From NCBI GenBank assembly GCA_010093605.1, contig MU004181.1:2696215-2760214 (forward strand): a DNA stretch of 64,000 bases, written 5' to 3'. Of this stretch, positions 12,758-22,079 are shown in pieces. Within the stretch, counting starts at the first letter, position 1. The number at the start of each line of letters is the position of its first letter. The position numbers and the translations under genes were made by a program. The stretch comes from Lophium mytilinum (taxonomy: Eukaryota; Ascomycota; Dothideomycetes; Mytilinidiales; Mytilinidiaceae). The notes below the pieces were generated by a model. The model was not told the DNA's origin and searched no databases. It worked only from the letters and a program-made list of their open reading frames with translations.

Positions 12758-12835
12758 ACAGCCTCGGCTTCTTCCAAGGCCGCCTCGTCTCTCCAGGACC
12801 GCCTCGTCTTTCTTCAAGACCGCTTCGTCTATCTC
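12754..12835. repeat. Short imperfect tandem repeat, ~21 bp unit
   Basis: About three to four diverged copies of a unit containing GACCGCCTCGTCT. Clear copies start near 12776, 12795 and 12816, and a weaker one sits near 12754. The repeat is open in one frame, but no domain or neighbouring exon makes it a gene. Confidence 0.5.
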
Positions 12836-13007
12836 GGTTGCCGAGTCCATAGGCATTCCCGTCACTTCTACATCAGCTCAGAGCCTACCGCGGGTAGCGG
12901 CGGCTACCTATGTGACAAATTCAGGTCGAACTACTCCCGAGGGAGATACTATATAGCATGTGGATGCAGTATATCAAGTCCACAAGTAATGCCCAGCAAA
13001 GCAATAA

Positions 13008-13042
13008 CAAAACTAAAGCCTATAAGAAAGGCTTTAGTTTTG
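13008..13042. repeat. Perfect 14-bp inverted repeat in AT-rich DNA
   Basis: CAAAACTAAAGCCT at 13008-13021 is followed, after a 7-nt loop, by its exact reverse complement at 13029-13042. The surrounding ~150 bp are AT-rich. It could be the core of a decayed foldback element; no coding sequence is attached. Confidence 0.75.
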
Positions 13043-14020
13043 CTTCAGTTAACCATAATACTCGGCGCTATAACCATAGCGCAGATACTAGTATTAAATA
13101 TCTAGAAGGCTAATACTAAGCTAAAGCCGAACATTAAACTACTTATCTAGATTTAAATAATTTGACTAGGGCGGAAACCCTTCTACAGCTTGCTCCCGCG
13201 CGCCAACAAGGGTACTGGGAACAACTTGCAGATGATATAATTTCAAAAAAGATATACTCCACTGCACGGCCTGCATGCAACTGGGACAAGTTTAGCGAGG
13301 CCTCCTGGTACAATTACTAGATGTATATCGAAGTACATACAGAAATATTTACCCGCTCGCGATATTTCGAGCGCACAACTGTACTCGTAGATCACTGTGC
13401 TATTTCAAATCCCTCTCCTTTTACCGAACGAGCCAAACCGGCGATATTACTGAGCCCTTTCGAAAGGTCTGAACACACTGGCTCACTACGGTTTGACGTG
13501 CATCAGCGCATTATGAAAATTAGCATGCGATGTGAGGTCTAAGCGAGTTCAACTTGGAAAAATTTCACATGCGTACAATCGACCTACGTGGCCGCTGTAT
13601 ATAGTGCGTCAGCATATTAATAGCAATGTGGAAAGATGATGCAAGAAATGGCGTGCCCAACTTGTGTCCTAGTACTGTACCGGAGAAGGGCTTGTACAAT
13701 TAAACGGACTGCCTGAAACAAATGAGATATATACTAAAACCCCTATAATCTACGCCCTTAAGGCTGGGAGCTAAGAATAGGACGCTTCGCTCAGATTAGT
13801 GCTCCACGACTTCACCTAAAAGAAGTTCATGGACGGCAGGTGTCAACGAATCTAACACCTAAGGATGATAATAAATAAAACATTGTTAGTGTTAAGATCT
13901 CTATAATTTGGTCTGACTATATGCTGCACGCTGTACTCTTTGCACAGCATATATATTACCTTTTTATGGGTTATCAGAATGACAGTCCGTATCTATTCCT
14001 CAACTGGCCCCATGGTCTTC

Positions 14021-14501
14021 ATTTGTCGAATTCAAAATAGCAGAGAACGCTTGGCGGATTTTCTCGAGCTTCCGTACCGCGATATTCTATCAACTCGCTC
14101 CACAACACGTTTATTAGCGCCATGCGTAGTACTTGTATAGAGTTTATCAGGCATAAGAAGCCTTTTATAGAGGTTTTAGCTTATAATATTTAAGATTAGT
14201 TGTTTTATTTAGGGTACAAGCCTATAGGAGAGAATCGGACGCACTAAAGTTATAAATGCGCTAAATCGCGCTAATCTAGCGCATCTTAGCAGTTTTCCAG
14301 GCTAAATTTAGACTAGAATAACTCCTCTCCCTATGTATATTAAAGGCTAGAGTTATAGAGTCTAAGTAAGCTATAGAATAAGAGTCTACTATAGAAGTTT
14401 TAAGACCGTAGCTTTTAATCTGTGTTGGGGCTCTTTGAAAATGTGATGCGGAGCTCGAAAAAATCCGCCAAGCGTTCTCTGCTATTTTGAGTTCGACAAA
14501 T
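14021..14501. mobile_element. Short non-coding element with ~50 bp terminal inverted repeats (MITE-like relic)
   Basis: The left end (14021-~14074) begins ATTTGTCGAATTCAAAATAG. The right end (~14449-14501) is its reverse complement with about three differences, mostly C/T transitions. The shared core includes AGAGAACGCTTGGCGGATTT. The ~370 bp interior has no open frame, is AT-rich and TpA-rich (many TATAG/CTATAG steps), and looks like DNA altered by repeat-induced point mutation. Size, structure and lack of coding content fit a miniature inverted-repeat DNA transposon. I could not identify a target-site duplication: the flanks (GGTCTTC left, CAACTTC right) do not match directly. The superfamily is therefore open. 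Confidence 0.7.
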
Positions 14502-15087
14502 CAACTTCGCAACCGAGCGCTCAGCCGCGTTCCGATGCGGTGTGCGCTCGGGATGCCGAGATGTTTAAGCACCGCTCGAGCCACTCCCGATCGTCGTCTC
14601 CCGCTCGTGAAACCATCTCTGCCGCCTCAAATTTGCCTTGTATCACAGCATTCTGCCAGTCGGCTAGGCCTCTTCCGCCATCGGATGCTTCGTTCCCCTA
14701 CGAAAAGCTGAGAGCAGTCTGCAAGGTATGAAGCCACCAGCCCTGCGTGTTCTAGGCCTCCCAGCGGCCCTCGTCCCGAGAGATATGGAAGCATGCAGGC
14801 AAACACCATGGCGATCCTGCATTGTGGCGTCCAGTGTGACTCTCCCAGCTGCGGCAGCACGCGCTGCCAACTCTAAATACGAGTCTCGGGGACGAGGCTT
14901 GGACTGTGGCTGTCGATCGTGTTGTCGCCCTCAGGCTATTTTGCCCCTCTCCTCTACAGTTCTTCTCTTTCGTCCAATGTCTTCTTCGCGAGCTCTGTTG
15001 CATCTCCTCTACCTTTTCCACTTCCTTTCGTCCTGAGAGTATCTCTTGAGGCCTCTGCGTTGAGCAGCTACCTTGGGGACATTCGTT

Positions 15088-16219
15088 ATGGATCCTATTG
15101 CCCCTGCCACTCCTCTCGATTTGCGCGAGCGTCAGCGACGACATGCACGCGTCTGGGTCCGCTCAACGACTCTTATAATTTCGACGGCTTCTCTGGTCGT
15201 AGCTATCTTGGAAATGATCCAGTTTGCATGGTACTTCAACGCTATCATGTCTATTGCAGTTGTTAGGAGCCCACCTCTCATTGAATCTGTTGCTCTCCAT
15301 CTACACTTAGACGAAGCTTTGCATACACCCTTATTTCAACGCCGCTAACACGACTATCTTCACAGTTCGCAGCAGCCGTGGCTTGGGAGATTGCCGATCT
15401 GATCACGTATTGCGTCAATAAACGGGGAATTCATCCTGGAGCACACGTCGGTGTGGAGCTCATTCTCTGGCTAGCAATGATAGTCTGCACCATCCTCTGG
15501 GGCATAAATGGAGCTTACTGGGATACCTACGACTACATAAGTGGTTCTTATAGTTTCACTCACAATCAGATTGCAATTGCGGCTGTGACTACGGAGGCAT
15601 TATCAACGTGAGTACCACACTTGCCCCTTTCTATTGCGCTTCCTTCAATCAGCTCCTTGACGCTCGAGGGCCTTCTCAACAGATGCATGGATACATTTGA
15701 GCTATTTAGTTGCTAATCGACACTTCTACCTGCAGAATATTCCACTTCACTCTCTTCGTCTGGGCCTGTGTCGATACCGACCGCCGCCGTAAGATGCGCT
15801 ACGCTGATATGGCTGCCATGGCAAACCAAGCGCGTATGAGCGTGGCTGCCGCCACCATGGCCGGCAACACTCCCTACAACTATCCACCCCCGCCGCCGGG
15901 AATGGCGTATCAGCTGGTTACCGCCCCGCTACCGAATGGACAACAGCCGCAAGCGCAAGGCGGAGTACAGCCGAATACTCGGTATTCCCAAACTACATCA
16001 CAAGTCTTCCAGCAGCATGATCAAAGGAGTAGCAATGGATCGCCTCTGCAACAGCAGCGGGTCCAAAGCTTCCAGTCTTCGCAGGCCCCGATCCAGCCGC
16101 ATGTTTATCCGAGCCAGCACGGGCAGCAGTATGCTCCGCCCCAGTATTCGAATATATCGGAGATTGACCAGGGAGTTCGTACGCCAACTGTGATTGAAAT
16201 GAGTGCGAAAAGGGATTGA
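15088..16219 (+). CDS. Four-pass membrane protein with MARVEL-like layout, unknown function, 3 exons
   Basis: Exons 15088-15261, 15366-15607 and 15736-16219 join to 900 nt (299 aa). The N-terminus (MDPIAPATPLDLRERQRRHA) is short and basic. Four hydrophobic segments lie at about residues 25-55, 58-75, 85-110 and 128-155, ending with IFHFTLFVWACVDTDRRRK. The rest is a hydrophilic tail rich in Gln, Pro and Ser. Four helices plus a disordered cytosolic tail resemble fungal MARVEL-type membrane proteins, but no diagnostic motif allows a firm family call. The first donor (GTTAGG) is weak, but its phase is right and it is paired with a good branch site (GCTAAC) and TTCACAG. The ATG at 15088 was chosen over an upstream in-frame TTG. 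Function is unknown; a plasma-membrane or vesicle location is inferred. Confidence 0.78.
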
Positions 16220-16721
16220 AGAGGGGAAGGTAGGCGTTTGAACGGATATGCTTGTTTCTGAGGTCTGAGCGTGGAGTCTGAAACTATGGCAATCTGGATA
16301 GGTACAGTACTGGGGCAAAGCTTTTTGTATACCTTTCTGCTACCGCTTGTGGTTCTTCAACGTGCTTCCAGCCGCCAGAATTGGATCAAAATGCATCCTC
16401 TTGACAGGCGCGACACCTTACCAGCAAACTCAAGCGGCGGCAAAGAGGTATACGAAAGAAGCCTTGCTGCTATCAACCGGGTATTTCTGCTGCGGGACAA
16501 TCTTATAGACGCATTGGAGTAGGGTGAACATTGCGCAGGTGCAATCAAGGGACTTGCCATGTGACGCTCATGTGAGCTACGTTCACTCAATGCCACCATG
16601 ATTGTTAGGCGGTGCAATTTCTCATATAAAAGTAGTACTTCTAAAGAACTTTCTTGTTCTGGTCTCCATCACACATAACAGATCTCACTATAACGCACTG
16701 CTTCCATTCCATGCCGATGAA

Positions 16722-17857
16722 ATGCCTTTCCTGTTCAGACTCGTCTTCACTATCAGCCTCCTTGTGGGTTCGACGACCGCCTACACGGTCAAGAAGACCT
16801 GGGACGCATCCAACTTCTTCGATGAGTTCAATTTCTATTCAGTGAGTAGCCTCGCTTACCGCCTTTAAGACTACTATGGTAAAACACTCGTACTAATTCC
16901 AACGCAGGACGTAGATCCCACCCATGGCTTCGTCAACTATGTCAACAAACACACAGCGTTGAACGCCGGACTGGCCAAAATCACCAACGGCAAAGTCCGC
17001 ATCGGCGCTGACAGCAATTCCGTCTTGGATCCGAACGCGAAGCGAGGCCGGAAGAGCGTGCGTCTCGAGTCCAAGGCACAATTCGACCACGGCCTCCTCA
17101 TTGGCGATTTCGACCACCTCCCAGGAAGCGCCTGTGGTATCTGGCCGTCCTTGTAAGCACTGATAGCAATCCCAATTCACTCTCCAAGACCATGCATACC
17201 GTCAAAATTCTACCACTAACATCCCATACCATTTCCAGCTGGGTCATCGATCTCGACAGCGACGTTTCTGAGGGCAAGCCCTACTCGGAAATCGACATCA
17301 TTGAAGGCGTCGCCCTCCAAGACTACAACGAGATTAGCCTCTATACTAGCCAGCACTGCACCCTCGCTGTCAACAACAAGCACGAACTAGGTACCAGCCC
17401 CAGTCTCGACTGCGTGCAAAACGCCGACGAAACCCTGCCTGGCTGCGGTCTCAACTCGCCCCCTGGCACCTTCGGTGACTCCTTCAACGTCCACAACGGC
17501 GGCGTCTGGGCGCTGCAAGTCGAAGCCCACGGCATCCGCGTCTTCTTCTTCCCGCACGGAAATGTCCCCAGTGATATTGCAGCTGGCAATCCGAACCCAG
17601 ATGGATGGGGCAATGCGGTGTTGGACTGGAAGCCGAATCAGTGTGATATCGGGAAGGCGTTCAGGAGACTTAACACCGTCTTCAACATTGCGTTCTGCGG
17701 GGATAACTATGAGGGTGGCGCATGGGGTGGGGAAGACTGGACGGGGTGTGGGAGCAAGACCAGGGCGAGGACGTGTGAGGATTTTGTTGCGAAGAATCCG
17801 GGTGCGTTCAAGGAAGCGTACTTTGTGATCAATTCGGTGAAGTGGTTCCAGAAATGA
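16722..17857 (+). CDS. Secreted GH16 endo-beta-1,3(4)-glucanase-like glycoside hydrolase, 3 exons
   Basis: Exons 16722-16841, 16908-17152 and 17239-17857 join to 984 nt (327 aa). A signal peptide covers about residues 1-20 (MPFLFRLVFTISLLVGSTTA). The GH16 catalytic signature SEIDIIEGV places the nucleophile and acid/base glutamates at E139 and E144, with D141 between them. Other family features are GIWPSFWVID, NGGVWALQVEAHGIRVFFFP, an SDIAAGNP-type loop and several cysteines that could pair in the C-terminal half. Such enzymes cut or remodel beta-1,3/1,4-glucans of fungal walls or of plant and cereal material. No GPI signal or carbohydrate-binding module is visible, so it is probably soluble and secreted. 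The ATG at 16722 gives the signal peptide; the ATG at 16711 is in another frame. Confidence 0.92.
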
Positions 17858-18359
17858 GAGATGGATGGAAGGGAGATCTGAAGGTTCCTGCTGGTCAGGT
17901 AGGTAGGCGAGCTGGTTCGGAGGCTCATGGCATATGGGTAGATCAAGAACCCAATGCAAAGGCTCTGCAAATGACACCTAAACCCTCCGGGGGTGGAGTG
18001 ACTACGCGTCTTGGTAGGTAGTCGGACTATATTAGTGAGCTGGTCTGAGGCCTCTCGGCAACTAGGTAGGGAGGTGAACTAATACGAAGGCATCGGCTAT
18101 CAAGTTAGGTGGGAGAGCTTGTATCGAGACTCTTGTAATAGCATTCGATCTTTTAGCCTTGGCGCCCTCGGGGGTGGAACAATAGTCTATCAAGGTACAC
18201 AACAGAGTAAGGTCAATGATCCAATTTCCATCTCACCTCCCATTCACATCATCGTTTCCACAGTAACCACGTGCTCGGCTGTCGTGATGTTACGACTTCT
18301 CGCCTTTTGTCCTTCTCGTCCTTCTCGTCACTCTTGTTCCTCTCAACATCAACACCAAC

Positions 18360-20720
18360 ATGAGCAACGACAACGACGCCGCGCCCGTTCTGGCGAGCCT
18401 CTTCGTCGTGAACGGCCTCAACCACGAAGAAGTCACCATCACCTGGCCCGAAGTCCTAGCTAAAGTGGCCTCTGTCGCCCCCCGCTTCTTCCTCGAGCGC
18501 CACTCCTCGGACAGTTTCGCGTCGAAGATCCTCATCAACGAGTCTAACGAACTGCCCTACAAGCTGCTGCTCAAACCCTTCGGCCTCACCTACCAGCAGT
18601 ACCTTCTCCCATGGACCGACGCGGCGGTGCGTGCGCAGCCCAGCGAGGTGCAGCGCGCGGTGGAAAAGATGAACATATTGCCCGAGAGCGGCGATGACGC
18701 GGACGGCATTGTCAAGAAGCAGGAAATGCTGGCACTCCACCACCGAATCGACGACTATTACGACGCCGTTCTTGCCTGGCGCCGCCAATACTACCCGCGC
18801 AGCAAGGAGCCCGAAGTCCGCATTTGCACGTCTGGCCTGGCGCAGAAGGCGGGAAAGATGGCGCTGGAGCAGGCCAAGGCGATTTGGCTGGGTGGTCGCG
18901 ACGTGATCCAGAACTTCGACATCACCTTCGAGCAGACGATGTTCACGTACTTCAGCCTGAAGCTCGCGGAGGAAATTGGTGTGCAGTTGCGCCGGCTGGA
19001 GACCCTTTTCTTGCTTGCGGTAGGAGAGGAGATCAGGAAGGCAAAGGACAAGCAGTTCCGTACTGAGTTTGTGAATGCTTGGCACAAATCCTCAATGGTC
19101 GAGGATCTCTACCTCTGCACACACGATCAGATGGCTACATGGAGAATGGTGGTGGAGCGATTCAAGAAGCTGAAAGCGAGATCGAACGAGTTCTCCGACC
19201 GCGCTGACACTGAAACGGCAATGGACAGTGTCTCCGACGAACCTGACACTCGCAACGACGTCGGTTCATCTGAGGCTAACACTGAGATCGATCTCCGCGA
19301 GATGGAGGGCCTTGAGGGCGATGAGACGTTCTATCCTCCCGATTGGTTCAACTGGATACTCGCGCAGGCAGCTCGGATGCTGGACGAGAATGAGGATGAT
19401 CCTTGGGGAATGCTCTATCCGTGGTCGTCGTGCCATGATTGCCAGGACTATGATGACCAGAAGATGATCGAATGCGAGGGATATCATGAGACGAGAACGT
19501 GGTTCCATTTCGCTTGCGCCCAGATCAAGAAGGTTCCCAAAAATCGTAAGTTTCCCCTGACATACTGTCAGTTATGTGCACATTTGGTTTCCACTCTTTG
19601 GGGGGTCCCATGGGGGTTTCAAAGTCCCACATAATGTCGTGTGAGAGTTTCGAAACCCCCATGGGGGCACCCCAAGCAGTGGCAAACATCCTCACACAAA
19701 ATGAAGATTTTCTACTTTTGGTGGTATATTTGACATTGAATACTAACCGTCTAAATAGGATGGATTTGCCGCCCCTGCAAAGCCGCAGAGGCAAAGATGG
19801 AAGCTCAACACTCTGCTAAAGCAACCATAGCCTCAGTTAACACCGTCCGTCTGCGAGACGTCGAGCAGCAGTCACCATCAGATGACTTGAACGCCATTCC
19901 AGAGGCAGTGGGTAGAGGAGAGGAGCGAACTCAGTACTCCTCCAACAACTCATCCCGAGCCCTAGTCGAGCGCCCACGAGCTCGTCGAATCGTAGAGAGC
20001 TCATTTGATGAGGCGGATGATGAAGATGAAGACACACCACGCTCATCAGCTAGAGTCCTCCGTGCCAGGGCACAACCGGTCCAACATTCCAATTCCACTA
20101 TCGCGGAACGTGTCAAACTAGGCAGGATGGCTCGAGAGAGCGCCACGCATCGGGCACAGACTCAGCCTTCCCTAGATGACTGGGACCCCCCTTCAGTGTC
20201 GTCTACATCGGAGAGTAGCAGCGTTGGCGAACTTGAAGATGCGAGTCCGTCTGTGCCGCCGGCATCTGCGAACACCATCCGTATCGCTAATCTCGTTAAG
20301 GAAGGGAGCATCAAGCGTTACTCTCCTGGTCCTAGTGCTACACGTTCGCAGTCGGTGAGTATCGTACTGCCTTTCACCAAAGCAGCGAGCAGGACCCCTC
20401 TAGTGAGGCGTACAGCGTCTAGTTCGTATCACCTTGTCCCCCAGAAGATGCAGCAGCAGCCGGCAAACCTTAACGCATTGCGTGGCGATCTTGCGGGTAT
20501 ATTGGACACTAAGAGCAAGGCTACCCCAAGTGGACCCCCGCATACAGAGAAACTCGGCGCTGTTATAGGTGCGTGGAGGAAGGGAGAAAAGATGCCAGAT
20601 CAAGCTACCGTGTCTGCCGTACTGGATGGCGAGCGAAAGAGACATCTCGCCGAAGAGGAGTACGCGACTGCCGAAGAGACGCCTGAGAGTGCAAGCAAGA
20701 AGCCCAAGCTCTCGGAGTAA
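18360..20720 (+). CDS. PHD-finger protein, 715 aa, function unknown
   Basis: Exons 18360-19545 and 19759-20720 join to 2148 nt. Residues 1-340 are mostly helical with no recognised fold, and are followed by an acidic stretch. A PHD-type zinc finger spans C358-C402 and is split by the intron: CHDCQDYDDQKMIEC, then WFHFACAQIKKVPKN, then RWICRPC from exon 2. The likely ligands are C358, C361, C372, H383, C386, C399 and C402; where a fourth cysteine is expected there is only H376. The rest is a Ser-rich disordered tail. PHD fingers usually read the histone H3 tail, and the KVPKNRWICRPC end resembles ING-type fingers, but no ING helical domain is evident. A nuclear chromatin-reader role is inferred. 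The intron carries a strong inverted repeat and a perfect TACTAAC branch site. Confidence 0.82.
19596..19674. repeat. Inverted repeat inside the PHD-gene intron
   Basis: The left arm (about 19600-19620) contains CCCATGGGGGTTTC, and the right arm (about 19651-19674) contains its exact complement GAAACCCCCATGGG. Each arm is itself palindromic around CCATGG. The 30-nt spacer has a further CACAT/GTGTG pairing. Folded RNA would give a long stem in the middle of the 213 bp intron. It may be a tiny foldback element or a structure that affects splicing. Confidence 0.8.
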
Positions 20721-21035
20721 AGGTATGGCGAGCTGTGAGATGCGACTGTCTTGGGTTCAGGGTCATGAACGATAGGATATGTTGCCTTGGATGGCTTCGA
20801 GACGATTCTGGTCGGTGTGTTGGGGGAAAGGCTGTTTTTGGTACTGGTATGGTCTGCACAGTATAGTGCCTGTCATTAGGCTGTGTGATCCGTAGTTCAA
20901 TGAACCAAGTCCAATACTGCACTTTTGCATGCCACTGCTTGAGGTGCTCCGGTGCGTTGACGAAATTTTCAAAATGAGCACTTCCAGACAGCGTAGATCG
21001 GAGCGATTGTCATTACCTATGCTCAATTACCTGCC
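20721..21035. other. Intergenic between convergent PHD and F-box-like genes
   Basis: 315 bp of converging 3' regions; no gene, repeat or structured RNA seen. Confidence 0.5.
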
Positions 21036-22079
21036 TTACGCCATCGCCACCATTTCAGCCTTGCTATCAATACGCTGAAGCGACGACCACTCATCCATCA
21101 GCAGGTACTCCGGTAGATACATACTCTGAAACCACTTCTCACCCACCCTACCCCCTGGCACATCCTTCAAAAGCCTCGCCGGACCTTCCAGGTGCTCCAT
21201 CGACCCAATCGCCCACACCATCTCCTCATTGACCCTATAGTGCTCTCTCAGCCGCGCCCTCCTTATCGCCTTCCGAAATCCCTTCTCCGCGCCTGCCCAC
21301 AGCTTCGCCGACCACACCAGCTGGTCCGCCAGCGTCATCTCGCCCGCCGCGACCTTCCGCCGGCTTTCCGCCATCTGTGGCGCCACGTCTGAATGCTGCG
21401 ACACGTCCGGTGAGCTCTCAGCGCGCTGCTGCACAGTTGCAGTTCGAAGACCTACCCAGCTTTCCGCAAGGCGGCGCATGCGCTCCTGCTCGCGGAAGAA
21501 CACGGTGAGCATGCTCCGCCACTCAAACGATATCTCTACATCCGTGTCCTTATGCAGCTCTAGCCCAGGTAGGGCGGTATCATTCACCATATCCCCAATC
21601 TGAATTACGTAATTGGGACACTCGGGCCGTATGTCCTGCACTTGTTGGCGCCAGCGCTCTAAGAGCAGTTTCCGGAGATGGGCTACGTCCGTCTCTTTTG
21701 GTTTGCCTCTGCCTCCGCGGCTAATGTTTTTTATACTGAATTGGAGGATCTCGGGGTCGGTCTGGTTTTGGGTGAAGTAGACGCGCTCTTTGAGCCGCGA
21801 AGGGGAGAAGCGCGTGAATGCGGTTACGACCTCCGGACGCCGCGTGCTGCCGCCTAGGTTGTATTTGTCTAAGTGGAAGTATATCGTGGTGTGCCGGAGG
21901 TGCGTATCGGCGAAGGCTTGCTCGGTGAATGCACGAAAGGATTGAGAGACCTGTCGGCAGGCGGTCCAGAGGTGGGTAAGGTCGGCATTGTAGATTAGGA
22001 TCCGGATCCAGAGTTCTGGCGGGAGGGAGGGGAGGTAAGGAGGTGAGGGAGATGGGGTGGGGGAGAATGGGAGAGTCAT
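21036..22079 (-). CDS. F-box-like domain protein, single exon
   Basis: An uninterrupted 347 aa frame. After a Pro/Ser-rich start (MTLPFSPTPSPSPPYLPS) comes LPPELWIRILIYNADLTHLW, which matches the first helix pattern of F-box domains (LPxELxxxIL). WTACRQVSQSFRAFTEQAF continues it as the second and third helices. The rest is mixed alpha/beta with no known repeat (no WD40 or LRR). Many filamentous ascomycetes carry expanded families of such single-exon F-box-like proteins. F-box proteins link substrates to Skp1-cullin ubiquitin ligases, and that role is inferred here from the N-terminus only. Confidence 0.8.
   Translation of the reverse strand: MTLPFSPTPSPSPPYLPSLPPELWIRILIYNADLTHLWTACRQVSQSFRAFTEQAFADTHLRHTTIYFHLDKYNLGGSTRRPEVVTAFTRFSPSRLKERVYFTQNQTDPEILQFSIKNISRGGRGKPKETDVAHLRKLLLERWRQQVQDIRPECPNYVIQIGDMVNDTALPGLELHKDTDVEISFEWRSMLTVFFREQERMRRLAESWVGLRTATVQQRAESSPDVSQHSDVAPQMAESRRKVAAGEMTLADQLVWSAKLWAGAEKGFRKAIRRARLREHYRVNEEMVWAIGSMEHLEGPARLLKDVPGGRVGEKWFQSMYLPEYLLMDEWSSLQRIDSKAEMVAMA

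Larger units (their letters stand above)
10177..15087. other. 4.9 kb gene-poor block
   Basis: No convincing gene. 10.2-11.9 kb is GC-rich, with overlapping short frames on both strands, and is probably the RhoGAP leader/promoter plus non-coding DNA. From about 12.6 to 14.5 kb the base composition falls to AT-rich with many TpA steps. This part contains two hairpins, a short tandem repeat and a ~480 bp element with terminal inverted repeats, all listed separately. The last ~600 bp before 15088 become GC-richer again and should be the promoter of the next gene. Confidence 0.6.
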
